Positions 43,535 to 51,892 of a stretch of DNA of 64,000 bases are shown in pieces. Under the pieces are notes generated by a model. It did no database searches. It saw nothing but the letters and a program-made list of their open reading frames with translations, and was not told the origin of the DNA. Made by a program: the position numbers and the translations under genes. Positions within the stretch are counted from its first letter, which is position 1; each line of letters opens with the position of its first letter. The DNA comes from Candidatus Cloacimonadota bacterium (GTDB lineage: Bacteria; Cloacimonadota; Cloacimonadia; Cloacimonadales; Cloacimonadaceae): assembly GCA_012728875.1 (NCBI GenBank), contig JAAYEF010000004.1, positions 1-64,000 of the forward strand, read 5' to 3'.

Positions 43535-44884
43535 ATGAAAAAAGCACTTATTCTGGCAATCAGCCTCGCCGCCTTGGTTTTGCCCATCGTGGCGGAGGAT
43601 TGGATAACCATATACAATGACGATCTTTCCCTGGTTCGCAGCAACTTTGAATTGGAGCTGAAAACCGGGCGTCAGGATTATAATTTCGATGACATCAGCT
43701 CCCGCATCAACGCACCCTCCGTGATTGTGCATTCGCTTGACGGCTCAGTTCGCGTGGCAGAGCAAAACTATGAATATGACCTGGCAGGGAAAAGGCAGAT
43801 CATCGCCAAATATCTGGACCGTGAAGTGGAACTGCTCACCAAAGATGGCGAGCGCGTGATCGGAACCCTAAAATTCTACGACACCACAAGTTACGGAGTG
43901 ATTGAGAGAGGCAGCCAGCGCCTGCTGGTGGTTTCCGACGCTCAGGTTCAGCTCTTGAAACTGGCGGAACTGCCTTCAAACTTTTACACCAAACCCACCC
44001 TGCACTGGAGCCTGATCGCAAACAAAGCTGGAAAACACCCTCTGCAACTGACCTACCTCACCGGCGGGCTCAGCTGGGACGTGAGCTACAACGCCGTTTG
44101 GGACGACAAAACCCTGGCGTTGAACTCCTGGGTCACCATCAGCAACCAAAGCGGCAAATCCTTTGAGGATGTGACCCTGAAGCTGATCGCCGGAGACATC
44201 AACCGCGTCCGTGAAGAATATGGTTATTATGCTAAAAACATCAGGTATTTGGATGCCGCCATGGGAGCCGAAAGCCCCGCACCCAGCTTTGAAGAAAAGG
44301 CTTTCCACGATTTCCACATGTACAGCCTGGATCAAAAAGTCTCCTTCGCAAACAACCAGACCAAACAGCTGGAACTCTATCCCCTGCAAGACGTTAAAGC
44401 CGAGCAGATCTACGAATACAGCCTCTGGGAAGACGGCGTGAAAAGCGTGATCAAATTCAAGAACACCGAAGCCAATGGAATAGGCAAACCCCTGCCCAAG
44501 GGCAAGATACGCGTTTACAAACAGGACAGCGACGACAATCTGGAATTCATTGGCGAAGACAGCATCGACCACACCAGCAAAAACGAAGAGGTGACCATCA
44601 CCACCGGCAAAGCCTTCGACCTTGTGGCATCAAGCCTGGCGCAAAATTACAAGGACCTGGGCAAAAATAGGAGCGAGCGCGACATCCAGGTCACCCTGCG
44701 CAACAACTCCAGCGAAACCAAGACCATCAACGTGCTTTACACCCTGGGTTCAAACTCCCGCATCACCGAGGTGCGGGGTGGTCACAAATACACCGTGGAC
44801 ACAAACCGCAAGGTCACCTTCCCCATCCAGGTGAAGCCTGATGAACAGGTGATTTTGACCTTCACGGAAAGAACCGAATACTAA
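43535..44884 (+). CDS. Secreted DUF4139 domain-containing protein
   Basis: I start at the ATG at 43535, preceded by GGGAGGATACTA; the open frame extends further upstream but without a start signal. The 449-residue product has a signal peptide (1-20, ending VLPIVA). The DUF4139 fold covers most of it: YNDDLSLVRSNFELEL near the start, then PTLHWSLIANKAGKHPLQLTYLTGGLSWDVSYNA in segments around 150-190, and a final beta region around FPIQVKPDEQVILTFTERTEY. The function of DUF4139 is unknown; such proteins are exported and carry mixed coiled-coil and beta regions. It is followed after 17 nt by the Hsp20 gene, suggesting one transcript. Confidence 0.85.
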   Translation: MKKALILAISLAALVLPIVAEDWITIYNDDLSLVRSNFELELKTGRQDYNFDDISSRINAPSVIVHSLDGSVRVAEQNYEYDLAGKRQIIAKYLDREVELLTKDGERVIGTLKFYDTTSYGVIERGSQRLLVVSDAQVQLLKLAELPSNFYTKPTLHWSLIANKAGKHPLQLTYLTGGLSWDVSYNAVWDDKTLALNSWVTISNQSGKSFEDVTLKLIAGDINRVREEYGYYAKNIRYLDAAMGAESPAPSFEEKAFHDFHMYSLDQKVSFANNQTKQLELYPLQDVKAEQIYEYSLWEDGVKSVIKFKNTEANGIGKPLPKGKIRVYKQDSDDNLEFIGEDSIDHTSKNEEVTITTGKAFDLVASSLAQNYKDLGKNRSERDIQVTLRNNSSETKTINVLYTLGSNSRITEVRGGHKYTVDTNRKVTFPIQVKPDEQVILTFTERTEY

Positions 44885-44901
44885 AATACGGGGGTTTTGA
44901 C

Positions 44902-45342
44902 ATGCAGGAAAAACTGCTTTCAAACCTGAACGGCATCCGCCGTGAAATGCTCAGGATCCTGGGTGAAGTGTCTTCGCTCACCCACAGCCCCATCGCCATC
45001 GAGGATGCCATCGACGACGTTTGGCATCCCAAGTGCGATGTGTATCACACAGATACGGACTGGGTGGTGGTGGTTGAACTGGCGGGGGTGAACAAGGATG
45101 AGATCAACATCTCCGCCACAGCGGAATTTTTGCGCATCAACGGAACCCGCATTTTGCACAAGGAAAACGTCCAAGCCACCTATCACAGCATGGAAATCGA
45201 CACCGGACGCTTCGACCGCCGCATCTTTTTCCCCGACCTGAGCCTGGACAAGGAAAATCCCAAGGTGGAGCTGCGGGACGGCATTTTGCGCATCGCCTTT
45301 CCCATTTTGGCGCGGGTTGAAAGGATCATCCCCATCCAGTGA
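44902..45342 (+). CDS. Hsp20 / alpha-crystallin family small heat shock protein
   Basis: This small heat-shock chaperone holds unfolding proteins without ATP. The 146 residues contain the alpha-crystallin domain (about 45-140): DTDWVVVVELAGVNKDEINI, LRINGTRI and the late GILRIAFPI segment. The C-terminal I-x-I-type anchor is present as RIIPIQ, the short motif that links dimers into oligomers. The N-terminal arm (about 1-40) is short. It follows the DUF4139 gene by 17 nt. No heat-shock operator (CIRCE) or sigma-32-like promoter is visible directly upstream. Confidence 0.92.
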   Translation: MQEKLLSNLNGIRREMLRILGEVSSLTHSPIAIEDAIDDVWHPKCDVYHTDTDWVVVVELAGVNKDEINISATAEFLRINGTRILHKENVQATYHSMEIDTGRFDRRIFFPDLSLDKENPKVELRDGILRIAFPILARVERIIPIQ

Positions 45343-45514
45343 CGGCTCCATCAGGTTTTTTTACAAAGCCAGCCTTTTTGCTGAAGGCTGCTTTTCGCTT
45401 CAAAACCTGCAAAACCGGGCTGCACTGCTTTTTGGACCAACAAAACGGATAACATTATAGAATAACGTGACTTAGACTTGGCGGACGGCTGGAAGGTCCG
45501 CAAGGAGGAAAAAA

Positions 45515-46495
45515 GTGAGAAAAATCTTGGCACTGTTGCTTTGCCTGACCCTGCTGCAAGCCATTTGGGCTGCGGAAGTGGTGTCTGTGCGGTCCACCGA
45601 TCGCGACAACAATTCAAACACCGTAAACATCGACCTCAGCGGCGCAACCCAATATCGCACCGAAAAACTTCCCGGTGGCAAGGGCATCCGCCTGATCATC
45701 CAAAATGTGGACAAACTGGGAGCAAGCCCGCAATATCCAAGGCTCAGCGAGGTTGTGGACAACGTTTCCGCCCGCATGGAAGGCTCCAACGCCATCATCG
45801 ACATCAAGACCATGGGCAGCTACAACATCTCCCACCACGCCAGTTCCGACCAAAAAAGGATCAGCGTTTCCATCGATGCCAACCCTGCCCCCAAGGAAGT
45901 CTCTCCCGCTCCCAAAAGCGAACCCGCTCCGAAACCCAAAACCCAAATCCCCGATGGCGCCATGCCCAGAAAAGCCAATGAACCGGAAATGGCGCGGGGC
46001 CTGCCTCCGCAACCCGGCCCGGGCTTGGGGAAACTGAAAACCGAAAAAGAGCCCGAGACTCCCGAAAAGGCTCGCCCTGAAGAAAGCCCTGCCGAAGCCC
46101 GGGAAGACAAGCAAGTCCCTCAGCCACAGCAGGATCTCTTTGATGAAGACGAGCTGGAGGAGGCTGAGGACAGTCCCCTGGAAACCCAAAAGCCCCAAAA
46201 GAAAGGCTCCCTGGCGCTCTGGCTGTTCATCGCCGCGGCAGGTTTGCTCAGCTTGGTCGTGATCTTTCAGTTTTTCATCAAAAAAGACCGGCACAAAGAA
46301 ACCGAAGCCCCCACCGTTGTGACCCCACCCAGCCCCAGGGAAGGACACACTCTGCTGCTGGACCCTGAAACCCGCAAAAGAATGGTGCAAAAGCTTTTGG
46401 ATCAAGGCTGGTCCACCTCCGAGATCGCCCGCGAGATCAGGCTGAACCCGGATCAGGTGGAAGAGATCGTCGCCAGTCTGCGTGAGCACAGATGA
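45515..46495 (+). CDS. AMIN-like / proline-rich / TM / HTH-like envelope protein
   Basis: It starts with GTG six nt after AAGGAGG, a strong ribosome site. Order in 326 residues: signal peptide (1-20), an AMIN-like beta domain (about 20-122), a Pro/Glu/Lys-rich linker (122-230), a transmembrane helix (232-254), and a C-terminal helical unit (290-322; LLDQGWSTSEIAREIRLNPDQV in two parts) resembling the small HTH-like tails that follow coiled-coil or TM regions. If residues 1-20 are cleaved, the AMIN part faces the periplasm and binds the wall or a partner, and the HTH-like tail lies in the cytoplasm. A direct DNA-binding role is not shown. It overlaps the next gene by four bases. Confidence 0.7.
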   Translation: MRKILALLLCLTLLQAIWAAEVVSVRSTDRDNNSNTVNIDLSGATQYRTEKLPGGKGIRLIIQNVDKLGASPQYPRLSEVVDNVSARMEGSNAIIDIKTMGSYNISHHASSDQKRISVSIDANPAPKEVSPAPKSEPAPKPKTQIPDGAMPRKANEPEMARGLPPQPGPGLGKLKTEKEPETPEKARPEESPAEAREDKQVPQPQQDLFDEDELEEAEDSPLETQKPQKKGSLALWLFIAAAGLLSLVVIFQFFIKKDRHKETEAPTVVTPPSPREGHTLLLDPETRKRMVQKLLDQGWSTSEIAREIRLNPDQVEEIVASLREHR

Positions 46496-48009
46496 GCCGT
46501 TTTGTAAAGCCCTTGGCCCTGGCGCTTTGCATGCTTCTTGCGGCGTCGATCCCGCTTTTGGCTCAAACCTCTTTTGTAAACACCGCCTTCTTTCCGGATG
46601 TGCAAAGCCGCCTCTTTTTGAACCAATGGCAGCAAAACGAGACCTACAGCACCAAAAGCCCGCACACCGAAGACCTGGGGGCAAGATTCCTCCTGCAAGA
46701 CTTCAAAACCACCAAAGCCTCCTTCCTTGAACTGGTCAGCCTGAAAGAGCCCAAACTCTCGCTGCTGCAATACTCCTATGCGGATTCAAGCCTGCGCTAC
46801 GACATGGAGGCCAACGCCATTTCCCAGATTGATTTCCTGAGCGCCCCGGTGGGAAAGTATTCGGCTCACACCATCGGATTGAGGGTTAATTCCTCTCTCA
46901 ACAGCAAATTCCGCGCCCGGGCCACCTATTCCAACACCAGATTCCACGGCGACCGCGAAGCGATGGCGGTGTCCCCCTTGGTGGATGGATATCAGATCAC
47001 CATGCACACAGGCACCTACACGGACAAGCTGAACGGAGAGCTGAGCTACAACGACAAGCATTTCAGCGCTGCCTTGGGACGCGGAAGGTTCCAAATCGGC
47101 AATTCCATTTCCGGCTCCGTGGTGCTCTCCGATCGCGTGAGCGAATATGACTATGCCCTTCTGGAACAGAGGTTTGGACAGTTCAGTTTTTCCTTTTTGC
47201 ACGGCTCCCTGAAGGCGGACACCCTCAAGGACGGCAGATTCCCAGCCAAATTTGCCGCAGTCCATCAGGTCACCTGGCAGCCCAAACCCTCTCTGGACTT
47301 CTTTTATGGGGAATCCGTGTTCTATGGCAACAGGCTGGATTTCAGCTACCTTTTGCCGGCAAACTATTGGCGCGTGGGAAAATACCGCAGCGAACCGGAC
47401 AACCTCAACCTCTACGGAGGCATGAACATCCGCCCGGATGAAAACTGGACGCTATATTGGACCTTGCTGCTGGACGAGCTCACCCCGCGCAAGTTTTTCA
47501 GCAACTGGTGGGGCAACAAATATGCCTTTCAAACCGGCGCAGCCTGTGACCTTCCCATCCTGAATTTCAACCCCCGGGAAAAGCCCCGTTTGGCGCTGGA
47601 ATTCACCGCTGTCAGGCCCTGGACCTACACCCACTACGACAACATCGCCATGTTTTCCCACGAAAACAGCTCCCTGGGCTATCCCAAAGGCTCGAACCTG
47701 CTGGATCTCACCGCGGAATTCAACCTCCCCCTGCCGCTCAGGATGCGCTGGGACAGCCAATATTCCCTCACCTGGCAGGGCAGCGAGGGAAACGACTGGC
47801 GTGTGAACTATCGTGACGCCTTTCCCACCGAAATCATCAATCAAGCCGAAGCTTTTTGGCTGGATGGAGAGCTCAGCCGAACCCACGTTTTGCAAAACGC
47901 TCTGCGCATCGGAGTCTTCACCCACCACGATTTCCTTTTGGCGCACCGTTCCACCTTTGGCAGCCAAAACTCTCACATCTTTTATGCCAACTGGCAAACC
48001 TTTTTCTAA
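46492..48009 (+). CDS. Outer-membrane beta-barrel protein, Wzi/capsule-assembly-like
   Basis: The 505-residue protein begins with a signal peptide (about 1-24) and ends in an aromatic residue (NWQTFF), as outer-membrane barrels usually do. The middle and C-terminal parts alternate polar and hydrophobic residues. The segment RPWTYTHYDN...SSLGYPKGSNLLDL (near 380-410) matches the signature of capsule-assembly Wzi-like proteins, which anchor surface polysaccharide. Its ATG overlaps the stop of the AMIN/HTH gene, so the two are coupled. Capsule biosynthesis genes are not adjacent, though glycosyltransferases occur 12 kb away. Other barrel families remain possible. Confidence 0.7.
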   Translation: MSRFVKPLALALCMLLAASIPLLAQTSFVNTAFFPDVQSRLFLNQWQQNETYSTKSPHTEDLGARFLLQDFKTTKASFLELVSLKEPKLSLLQYSYADSSLRYDMEANAISQIDFLSAPVGKYSAHTIGLRVNSSLNSKFRARATYSNTRFHGDREAMAVSPLVDGYQITMHTGTYTDKLNGELSYNDKHFSAALGRGRFQIGNSISGSVVLSDRVSEYDYALLEQRFGQFSFSFLHGSLKADTLKDGRFPAKFAAVHQVTWQPKPSLDFFYGESVFYGNRLDFSYLLPANYWRVGKYRSEPDNLNLYGGMNIRPDENWTLYWTLLLDELTPRKFFSNWWGNKYAFQTGAACDLPILNFNPREKPRLALEFTAVRPWTYTHYDNIAMFSHENSSLGYPKGSNLLDLTAEFNLPLPLRMRWDSQYSLTWQGSEGNDWRVNYRDAFPTEIINQAEAFWLDGELSRTHVLQNALRIGVFTHHDFLLAHRSTFGSQNSHIFYANWQTFF

Positions 48010-48021
48010 AAGGAGCAAGCC

Positions 48022-48444
48022 ATGCCCATCGTGGACAGACTGGAATATCCCAAAAAATACAAGCTCAAAAGCCAATTGCTGATCCTGATCGTGATCGTTG
48101 CCCTGGCAAGCCTGCTTTGGCTGAAGCTGAGCAACGACGCCCGCGCCAAGCGCATTATCATCCACAGCGTGGGCTACAGCCACTATGACCGCAACTTCAT
48201 CCATGCGCACTATGATATTGAAAACAAAGGCAAAAAAACCGAGGATGTTGACCTTTTGATCAAGGTCTTCGATGCGAAGAACGAAGAGATCGCCAGCATC
48301 TTTTTCCGAACCCGGATCAAGGCAAAAACCCGTGAATTCCAGGGAAAATACATCGACAAACTCAATCGCCCCCTCGCCAAAGGGGAAAAGCCGCATCGTC
48401 TCACCATCCAACTCCGGCAAAGGGGCGCCAGCTGGATGAAGTGA
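48022..48444 (+). CDS. Single-pass membrane protein of unknown function
   Basis: The 140-residue product has a short basic N-terminus, one transmembrane helix (about 19-36, LLILIVIVALASLLWL), and a periplasmic domain with a beta pattern (HYDIENKGKKTEDVDLLIKV) like FxLYD/DUF3426-type or late-embryogenesis-like beta sandwiches. I do not recognise the family. It starts 12 nt after the barrel gene behind an AAAGGAG site and is probably the last gene of that transcript. No terminator is visible before the HU promoter region. Confidence 0.65.
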   Translation: MPIVDRLEYPKKYKLKSQLLILIVIVALASLLWLKLSNDARAKRIIIHSVGYSHYDRNFIHAHYDIENKGKKTEDVDLLIKVFDAKNEEIASIFFRTRIKAKTREFQGKYIDKLNRPLAKGEKPHRLTIQLRQRGASWMK

Positions 48445-48523
48445 AGATTCGCCCAAAAAGCACGGGATCAAGCCAGACTCCCATTTTGCGCCCGCTTCCC
48501 TGATGCGTCGCTCTTTTTTTTGC

Positions 48524-48551
48524 TTGACATAAACCTAAGCCTATAATTTTG
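48524..48551 (+). promoter_or_regulatory. Predicted promoter of the HU gene
   Basis: TTGACA (48524-48529) is followed by TATAAT (48542-48547) after only 12 nt, too short for sigma-70. The same DNA contains TAATTTTG (48544-48551), which fits the Bacteroidetes-type -7 motif TAnnTTTG with 17 nt after TTG. The latter reading is more plausible for an FCB-group bacterium. Confidence 0.4.
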
Positions 48552-48617
48552 AGAGTCTTATTGAACATGAGACAACCCTGATCATAAATCAAAGCTTCAA
48601 ATATAAAGGAGAAGAAC

Positions 48618-48908
48618 ATGACAAAAGCTGATTTGGTTAAAATGGTATCAGAGAACACTGGCATTATTCGCAAAGACGTTTCCGTCGTGGTCGATTCGCT
48701 GTTGCAGTGCATTAAAGACAGCCTTGCCGAAGGTCACCACATCGAAATCCGCGGCTTTGGCACTTTTCGTCTGAAAACCCGCAAAGCCCGCATGGGCCGC
48801 AATCCCAAAACCGAAGAGAAAATTCCGGTACCGGCGCGCACAGTGCCCACCTTCAAGTTTTCCCGCGAGTTCAAGCTCTCGGTTGTTGACCTGAACGTTG
48901 AAGAGTAA
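48618..48908 (+). CDS. HU/IHF family DNA-binding protein
   Basis: The 96-residue protein matches the HU fold from end to end: an N-terminal helical dimer part (MTKADLVKMVSE...), EIRGFGTFRLKTRKARMGRNP for the arm and its conserved RNP tip, and a final helix. The arm bends DNA in the minor groove; the protein organises the nucleoid. The sequence does not distinguish HU from an IHF subunit. SD AAAGGAG precedes the ATG by six to eight nt. The COX24-type mini-gene follows 11 nt after its stop and the terminator after that, giving a two-gene transcript. Confidence 0.95.
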   Translation: MTKADLVKMVSENTGIIRKDVSVVVDSLLQCIKDSLAEGHHIEIRGFGTFRLKTRKARMGRNPKTEEKIPVPARTVPTFKFSREFKLSVVDLNVEE

Positions 48909-48919
48909 GGTGAGTTAAG

Positions 48920-49009
48920 ATGCCCTGCGGAAAAAAGAGAAAACGTCACAAAATAGCGACCCACAAAAGAAAAAAACGCCTGCGCAAGAATCGTCATAAA
49001 AAGAAATAA
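48920..49009 (+). CDS. AURKAIP1/COX24 domain-containing mini-protein (29 aa)
   Basis: The translated 29 residues start MPCGKKRKRHKIATHKRKKR and end in KKK. Nearly two thirds are Lys, Arg or His. This matches the tiny AURKAIP1/COX24 domain proteins of Bacteroidetes and relatives, related to the mitochondrial small-subunit protein mS38, so a ribosome-associated role is inferred. The SD is GGTGAG six nt before the ATG. It lies between HU and a strong hairpin terminator. Its shortness means gene finders commonly miss it. Confidence 0.88.
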   Translation: MPCGKKRKRHKIATHKRKKRLRKNRHKKK

Positions 49010-49016
49010 ATAACAG

Positions 49017-49040
49017 GCCACCCTTCGGGGTGGCTTTTTT
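49017..49040 (+). terminator. Intrinsic terminator after HU and the mini-gene
   Basis: A perfect seven-pair stem GCCACCC/GGGTGGC with a TTCG tetraloop (49017-49034) is followed by TTTTTT. The next gene starts only nine nt after the T-tract. Confidence 0.92.
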
Positions 49041-49048
49041 GGCTTTGG

Positions 49049-50221
49049 ATGAACCATTTCAACGATGAGCTGGAGCTTGGCAAGCTGATCCGGGAAAGCC
49101 TGCAGGCAAACCTGGACGGTGAGTTTTCCAGCCACAGGGAATTTCCCTATTTTTTCACCAGGGAAAGCTTTCCCGCACTCTCCGAAACCGCCGACCTGCC
49201 CCTTTTCCCCAGCCAGATCCCGGAAGTTTTTCTGAACTGGGCGGGGCTGGATCAAGCCTTCGACGCCCAGGAACTCTTGGTCTTGGATCTGGAGACCACG
49301 GGGCTGGGACGCTCCCAGACCCTGGCATTCCTGATCGGGCTTGGCTATTTTGAACAGGGCAAATATGTGGTGGAGCAGATCTTTTTGCCCGAACCTGAAG
49401 CGGAGGCGAGCAGTTTTGACCGCCTCCGCCAGCTTTTGGAGGAAAAATCCCTGCTGATCACCTTCAATGGCAAAAGCTTCGACATCCCCATTTTGGAATC
49501 CCGCCTGCTTTACCACCATCTCTGGCTTGACCTGCGTTCCAAGGACCACATCGACATCCTGCACCTGGCTCGGCGCCTCTGGAAAAACAAAACCCCCTCC
49601 TGCGCCTTGGAAACCCTTGAATACTATATCCTGGGGCAGATCCGCAACTTGGGGGAAGACATCCCCGGCGGACTCATCCCCCAAACCTGGTTTCAATTTT
49701 TGATGACCGGCGACACCCGGATGATGCGCCGGGTCTTCCAGCACAACCGCCTGGACATCCTGCACACCGCCGCCCTGATGGCGTTGATCTGCAACAGCAT
49801 CGGCTATCCCCCCGCCAAAGGTTTCGACCACCGCATCGACTATCATGCCCTGGCAAAGCTCTATTTGAGCCAGGGAAATCAGCACACCGCAAAACACATC
49901 CTGCAAGACCTGCTCGATACCGAACTGCTCACTGCCGACGCCGCTTGCGAACTGGGCATGATCCTCAAAAAAGAGGGTGAACTCAACGCCGCCCAAGCCC
50001 GCTTCACCCAGGCCGCCAACCTTGACAGCCCCACCGCCAGACTGGAACTGGCAAAGCTCTTGGAAAAACGCAAAGCCTTTGCCCCCGCCCTGGAACAAAC
50101 CGAAAAACTGCTCTACTGGCATCTTTCCCGCCCCCTGGTAAACGAAGCCCAGATCGAAAAACTCGAACACCGTAAACAGCGCTTGCTCAAGAAACTGCAA
50201 GCCCTAAAAACCCCTGAATGA
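49049..50221 (+). CDS. YprB-like RNase H-fold nuclease with TPR-like tail
   Basis: The N-terminal half (about 75-240) is a DEDD-type ribonuclease H-like domain of the YprB family: LDLETTGLG (79-87; Asp80, Glu82), TFNGKSFDIP (about 143-152), and HNRLDILH (about 227-234). The second half (about 260-390) is helical with TPR-like repeats (ALAKLYLSQGNQHTAKHILQ; ELGMILKKEGELNAAQARF). The metal-binding acidic residues needed for 3'-5' exonuclease activity are present. Biological substrate is unknown. The start lies nine nt after the upstream terminator, with no clear SD or promoter, so expression may depend on read-through, or the true start may be further in. Confidence 0.8.
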   Translation: MNHFNDELELGKLIRESLQANLDGEFSSHREFPYFFTRESFPALSETADLPLFPSQIPEVFLNWAGLDQAFDAQELLVLDLETTGLGRSQTLAFLIGLGYFEQGKYVVEQIFLPEPEAEASSFDRLRQLLEEKSLLITFNGKSFDIPILESRLLYHHLWLDLRSKDHIDILHLARRLWKNKTPSCALETLEYYILGQIRNLGEDIPGGLIPQTWFQFLMTGDTRMMRRVFQHNRLDILHTAALMALICNSIGYPPAKGFDHRIDYHALAKLYLSQGNQHTAKHILQDLLDTELLTADAACELGMILKKEGELNAAQARFTQAANLDSPTARLELAKLLEKRKAFAPALEQTEKLLYWHLSRPLVNEAQIEKLEHRKQRLLKKLQALKTPE

Positions 50222-50440
50222 ACGTCACCTGAACGTTTTTACGTTTTGGGTTCCGCGGATGGGTGCAGAAAAAACGCAGAGTGCGCAGATTCATTATATT
50301 CGGATGAACAGGTTTTAGCGTTTTAGCGTTTTAGCGTATCTCGTAACGAGCTCCACCTTGTCTCTTCGTCACTTCTTATCTTTTATCTTTTAAATCTGCG
50401 CTAACCGCGTAATCTGCGTTGACCCCAAAGTGTTTGCATC
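50222..50440. repeat. Spacer with island-type repeat words
   Basis: A short patch of the same words as in 1-33 kb: GGTTTTAGCGTTTTAGCGTT (50311-50330), CACCTTGTCTCTTCGTCACTTC and TCTGCG(C/T)TAACCGCGTAATC. It is the only such patch to the right of 33.3 kb. No gene. Confidence 0.6.
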
Positions 50441-50466
50441 AAAAAAGCGCCGCAAAATCACGGCGC
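50441..50466 (-). terminator. Intrinsic terminator of the dapA-nfeD operon
   Basis: On the minus strand GCGCCG/CGGCGC (50466-50461 with 50452-50447) with an eight-base loop is followed by TTTTTT. It lies about 27 nt after the nfeD stop. Confidence 0.85.
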
Positions 50467-50492
50467 TCATCGTTTGAAATGTGTTTAGGGGT

Positions 50493-50948
50493 CTATTTGT
50501 GAATCATCACGATCACTTTGTTTCCTTCGATGTCCATCACTGTCACCGTCTCATCGAGTGCGATGGCGCTGCCATCCTGGGAGACGGCGCTCCACTCTTC
50601 GTTGGCAACCTTCACATAGCCTTTGCCCTCGCTGGGAATGGCTTTGGTCACGATTCCGGTTTGACCCTTGAGGGCAAACACGTTGGTTTCGTCCGAGGCT
50701 TTGTGATTGAGCTTTTTGGCAAGCTTGCGAGTGAACAAAAAGGCGATGAAGCTGAAAACAGCGAAAATGACGATCTGCAAAGGGACATTGGTATTCAGAA
50801 GAGGCAAAAGGCTCAAAAGTCCGGTGGCGATTGCGCCGATGCCCAAGGCAATGAAAAAGAAGGCGGGGTCGAAAATCTCGATAATCACAAAGATTATCCC
50901 CAGGGTTATCCAAACATGCCATGCCTGGATCGCTATGAATGGGCACAT
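50493..50948 (-). CDS. NfeD family membrane protein
   Basis: The 151-residue protein has three hydrophobic helices (about 9-32, 34-50 and 56-74) followed by a cytosolic OB-fold domain (about 90-150: LKGQTGIVTKAIPSEGKGYVKV...MDIEGNKVIV). This is the short NfeD architecture (NfeD1b-like, without the ClpP-type protease domain). NfeD proteins act with stomatin/flotillin homologues in membrane microdomains; no such partner is encoded next to it. AGGAGGTGAAACC is a perfect ribosome site. It is the last gene of the seven-gene operon. Confidence 0.88.
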   Translation of the reverse strand: MCPFIAIQAWHVWITLGIIFVIIEIFDPAFFFIALGIGAIATGLLSLLPLLNTNVPLQIVIFAVFSFIAFLFTRKLAKKLNHKASDETNVFALKGQTGIVTKAIPSEGKGYVKVANEEWSAVSQDGSAIALDETVTVMDIEGNKVIVMIHK

Positions 50949-50972
50949 GGTTTCACCTCCTGCTCATTAGTG

Positions 50973-51884
50973 TTATTTTTTGTTCGAGGCTTCCTCGTCG
51001 TCGCTTTTGTCGCTGCGGCCATCTTTGTAGATCCGCTTCACTTTGCGTTTGCTTTTGCCGGAGCCATAGCGCGAGTAGTAGCGATTGGCATAGTTTCCAT
51101 AGCCATATTGGAAGCCTCCCAAGCTGGCGGCGCTGAATCCCTTGACCCCCATCAGGGCAAGCAGATACATGATGAGCTTGGTTCCATAATATGACAAGAC
51201 CGAGGCTACGAAAAGCACCAAAATGGCTCCGAAAAAGTGGATGACAAAGACCTTCATGGGAGCCACGGTGTTTGTGACAATGGCCTGTTCAAGCTCCACA
51301 TACAGCAGGGTGGTGTCTGCACGTCTGAGCACATCCACCAGGTTTTCCTGCACGCGGATCTGGCTGATCAGGTCTTCCTTGTCCTTGGCGATGTTTCCAT
51401 ACACGTGACCCATCGCATCGAGGTCCGCCAGGTTTTTGCGCCTGGATTCCAGAATCAATTCTTCGGTTTCAAGACGTTTGTTCACCAGGGAGGAATCCAC
51501 CACCTCTTTGTCCACGGTGATGCTGCCAACCTTTCCAAATTTGGCCTTGATGGTGGGCAGATTGCTGCTTTCAATTTTGAACACATATACGCCGTGGTTG
51601 CCTTCACTGGCTTTCATAAGCGGCTTTTCCAAGGAATAGGCGCCGATCACGGCATCCATTTCCTGGGTTGCGTTCTTCAGGCTGGTGCTGCGCACGCGGA
51701 GCTTGGCTTTGTTTTGCCAACTGTAGTCGGTGAAAAGCTTGTCGGAATCTCTATAGTATGCCTGGGAGCCGGTGTCGGATTTTTGGGGCTTGTTCAAAAA
51801 AGCTCTGTAGCCCGCCCATGTCAAAGACAGGAAGATCACAAAAATTGCGACCGACCTGAGTCTCCGTGATGACTTTTTCGCCAT
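50973..51884 (-). CDS. DUF4349-like membrane protein with repetitive Tyr-rich tail
   Basis: I start at the ATG at 51884 (303 residues), with GAGG upstream; a TTG 12 nt earlier overlaps the SD. A transmembrane helix near 10-27 is followed by a DUF4349-like extracytoplasmic region (about 45-205: SWQNKAKLRVRSTSLKNAT, VFKIESSNLPTIKAKFGKVG, a coiled segment VNKRLETEELILESRR and LLYVELEQ), a second helix (about 215-245), and a cytoplasmic tail rich in Tyr, Gly, Ser and Lys (FQYGYGNYANRYYSRYGSG). DUF4349 proteins have no known function. It sits eight nt after recN inside the operon. Confidence 0.7.
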   Translation of the reverse strand: MAKKSSRRLRSVAIFVIFLSLTWAGYRAFLNKPQKSDTGSQAYYRDSDKLFTDYSWQNKAKLRVRSTSLKNATQEMDAVIGAYSLEKPLMKASEGNHGVYVFKIESSNLPTIKAKFGKVGSITVDKEVVDSSLVNKRLETEELILESRRKNLADLDAMGHVYGNIAKDKEDLISQIRVQENLVDVLRRADTTLLYVELEQAIVTNTVAPMKVFVIHFFGAILVLFVASVLSYYGTKLIMYLLALMGVKGFSAASLGGFQYGYGNYANRYYSRYGSGKSKRKVKRIYKDGRSDKSDDEEASNKK

Positions 51885-51892
51885 TATAAACC

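Noticed and set aside
45343-45514. CTTCAAAACCTGCAAAACCGGG upstream of the AMIN/HTH gene resembling the leader element in two halves
   Set aside because: The two halves are separated by extra bases, and the promoter box, leader ORF and spacing of the island leaders are missing. Probably chance.
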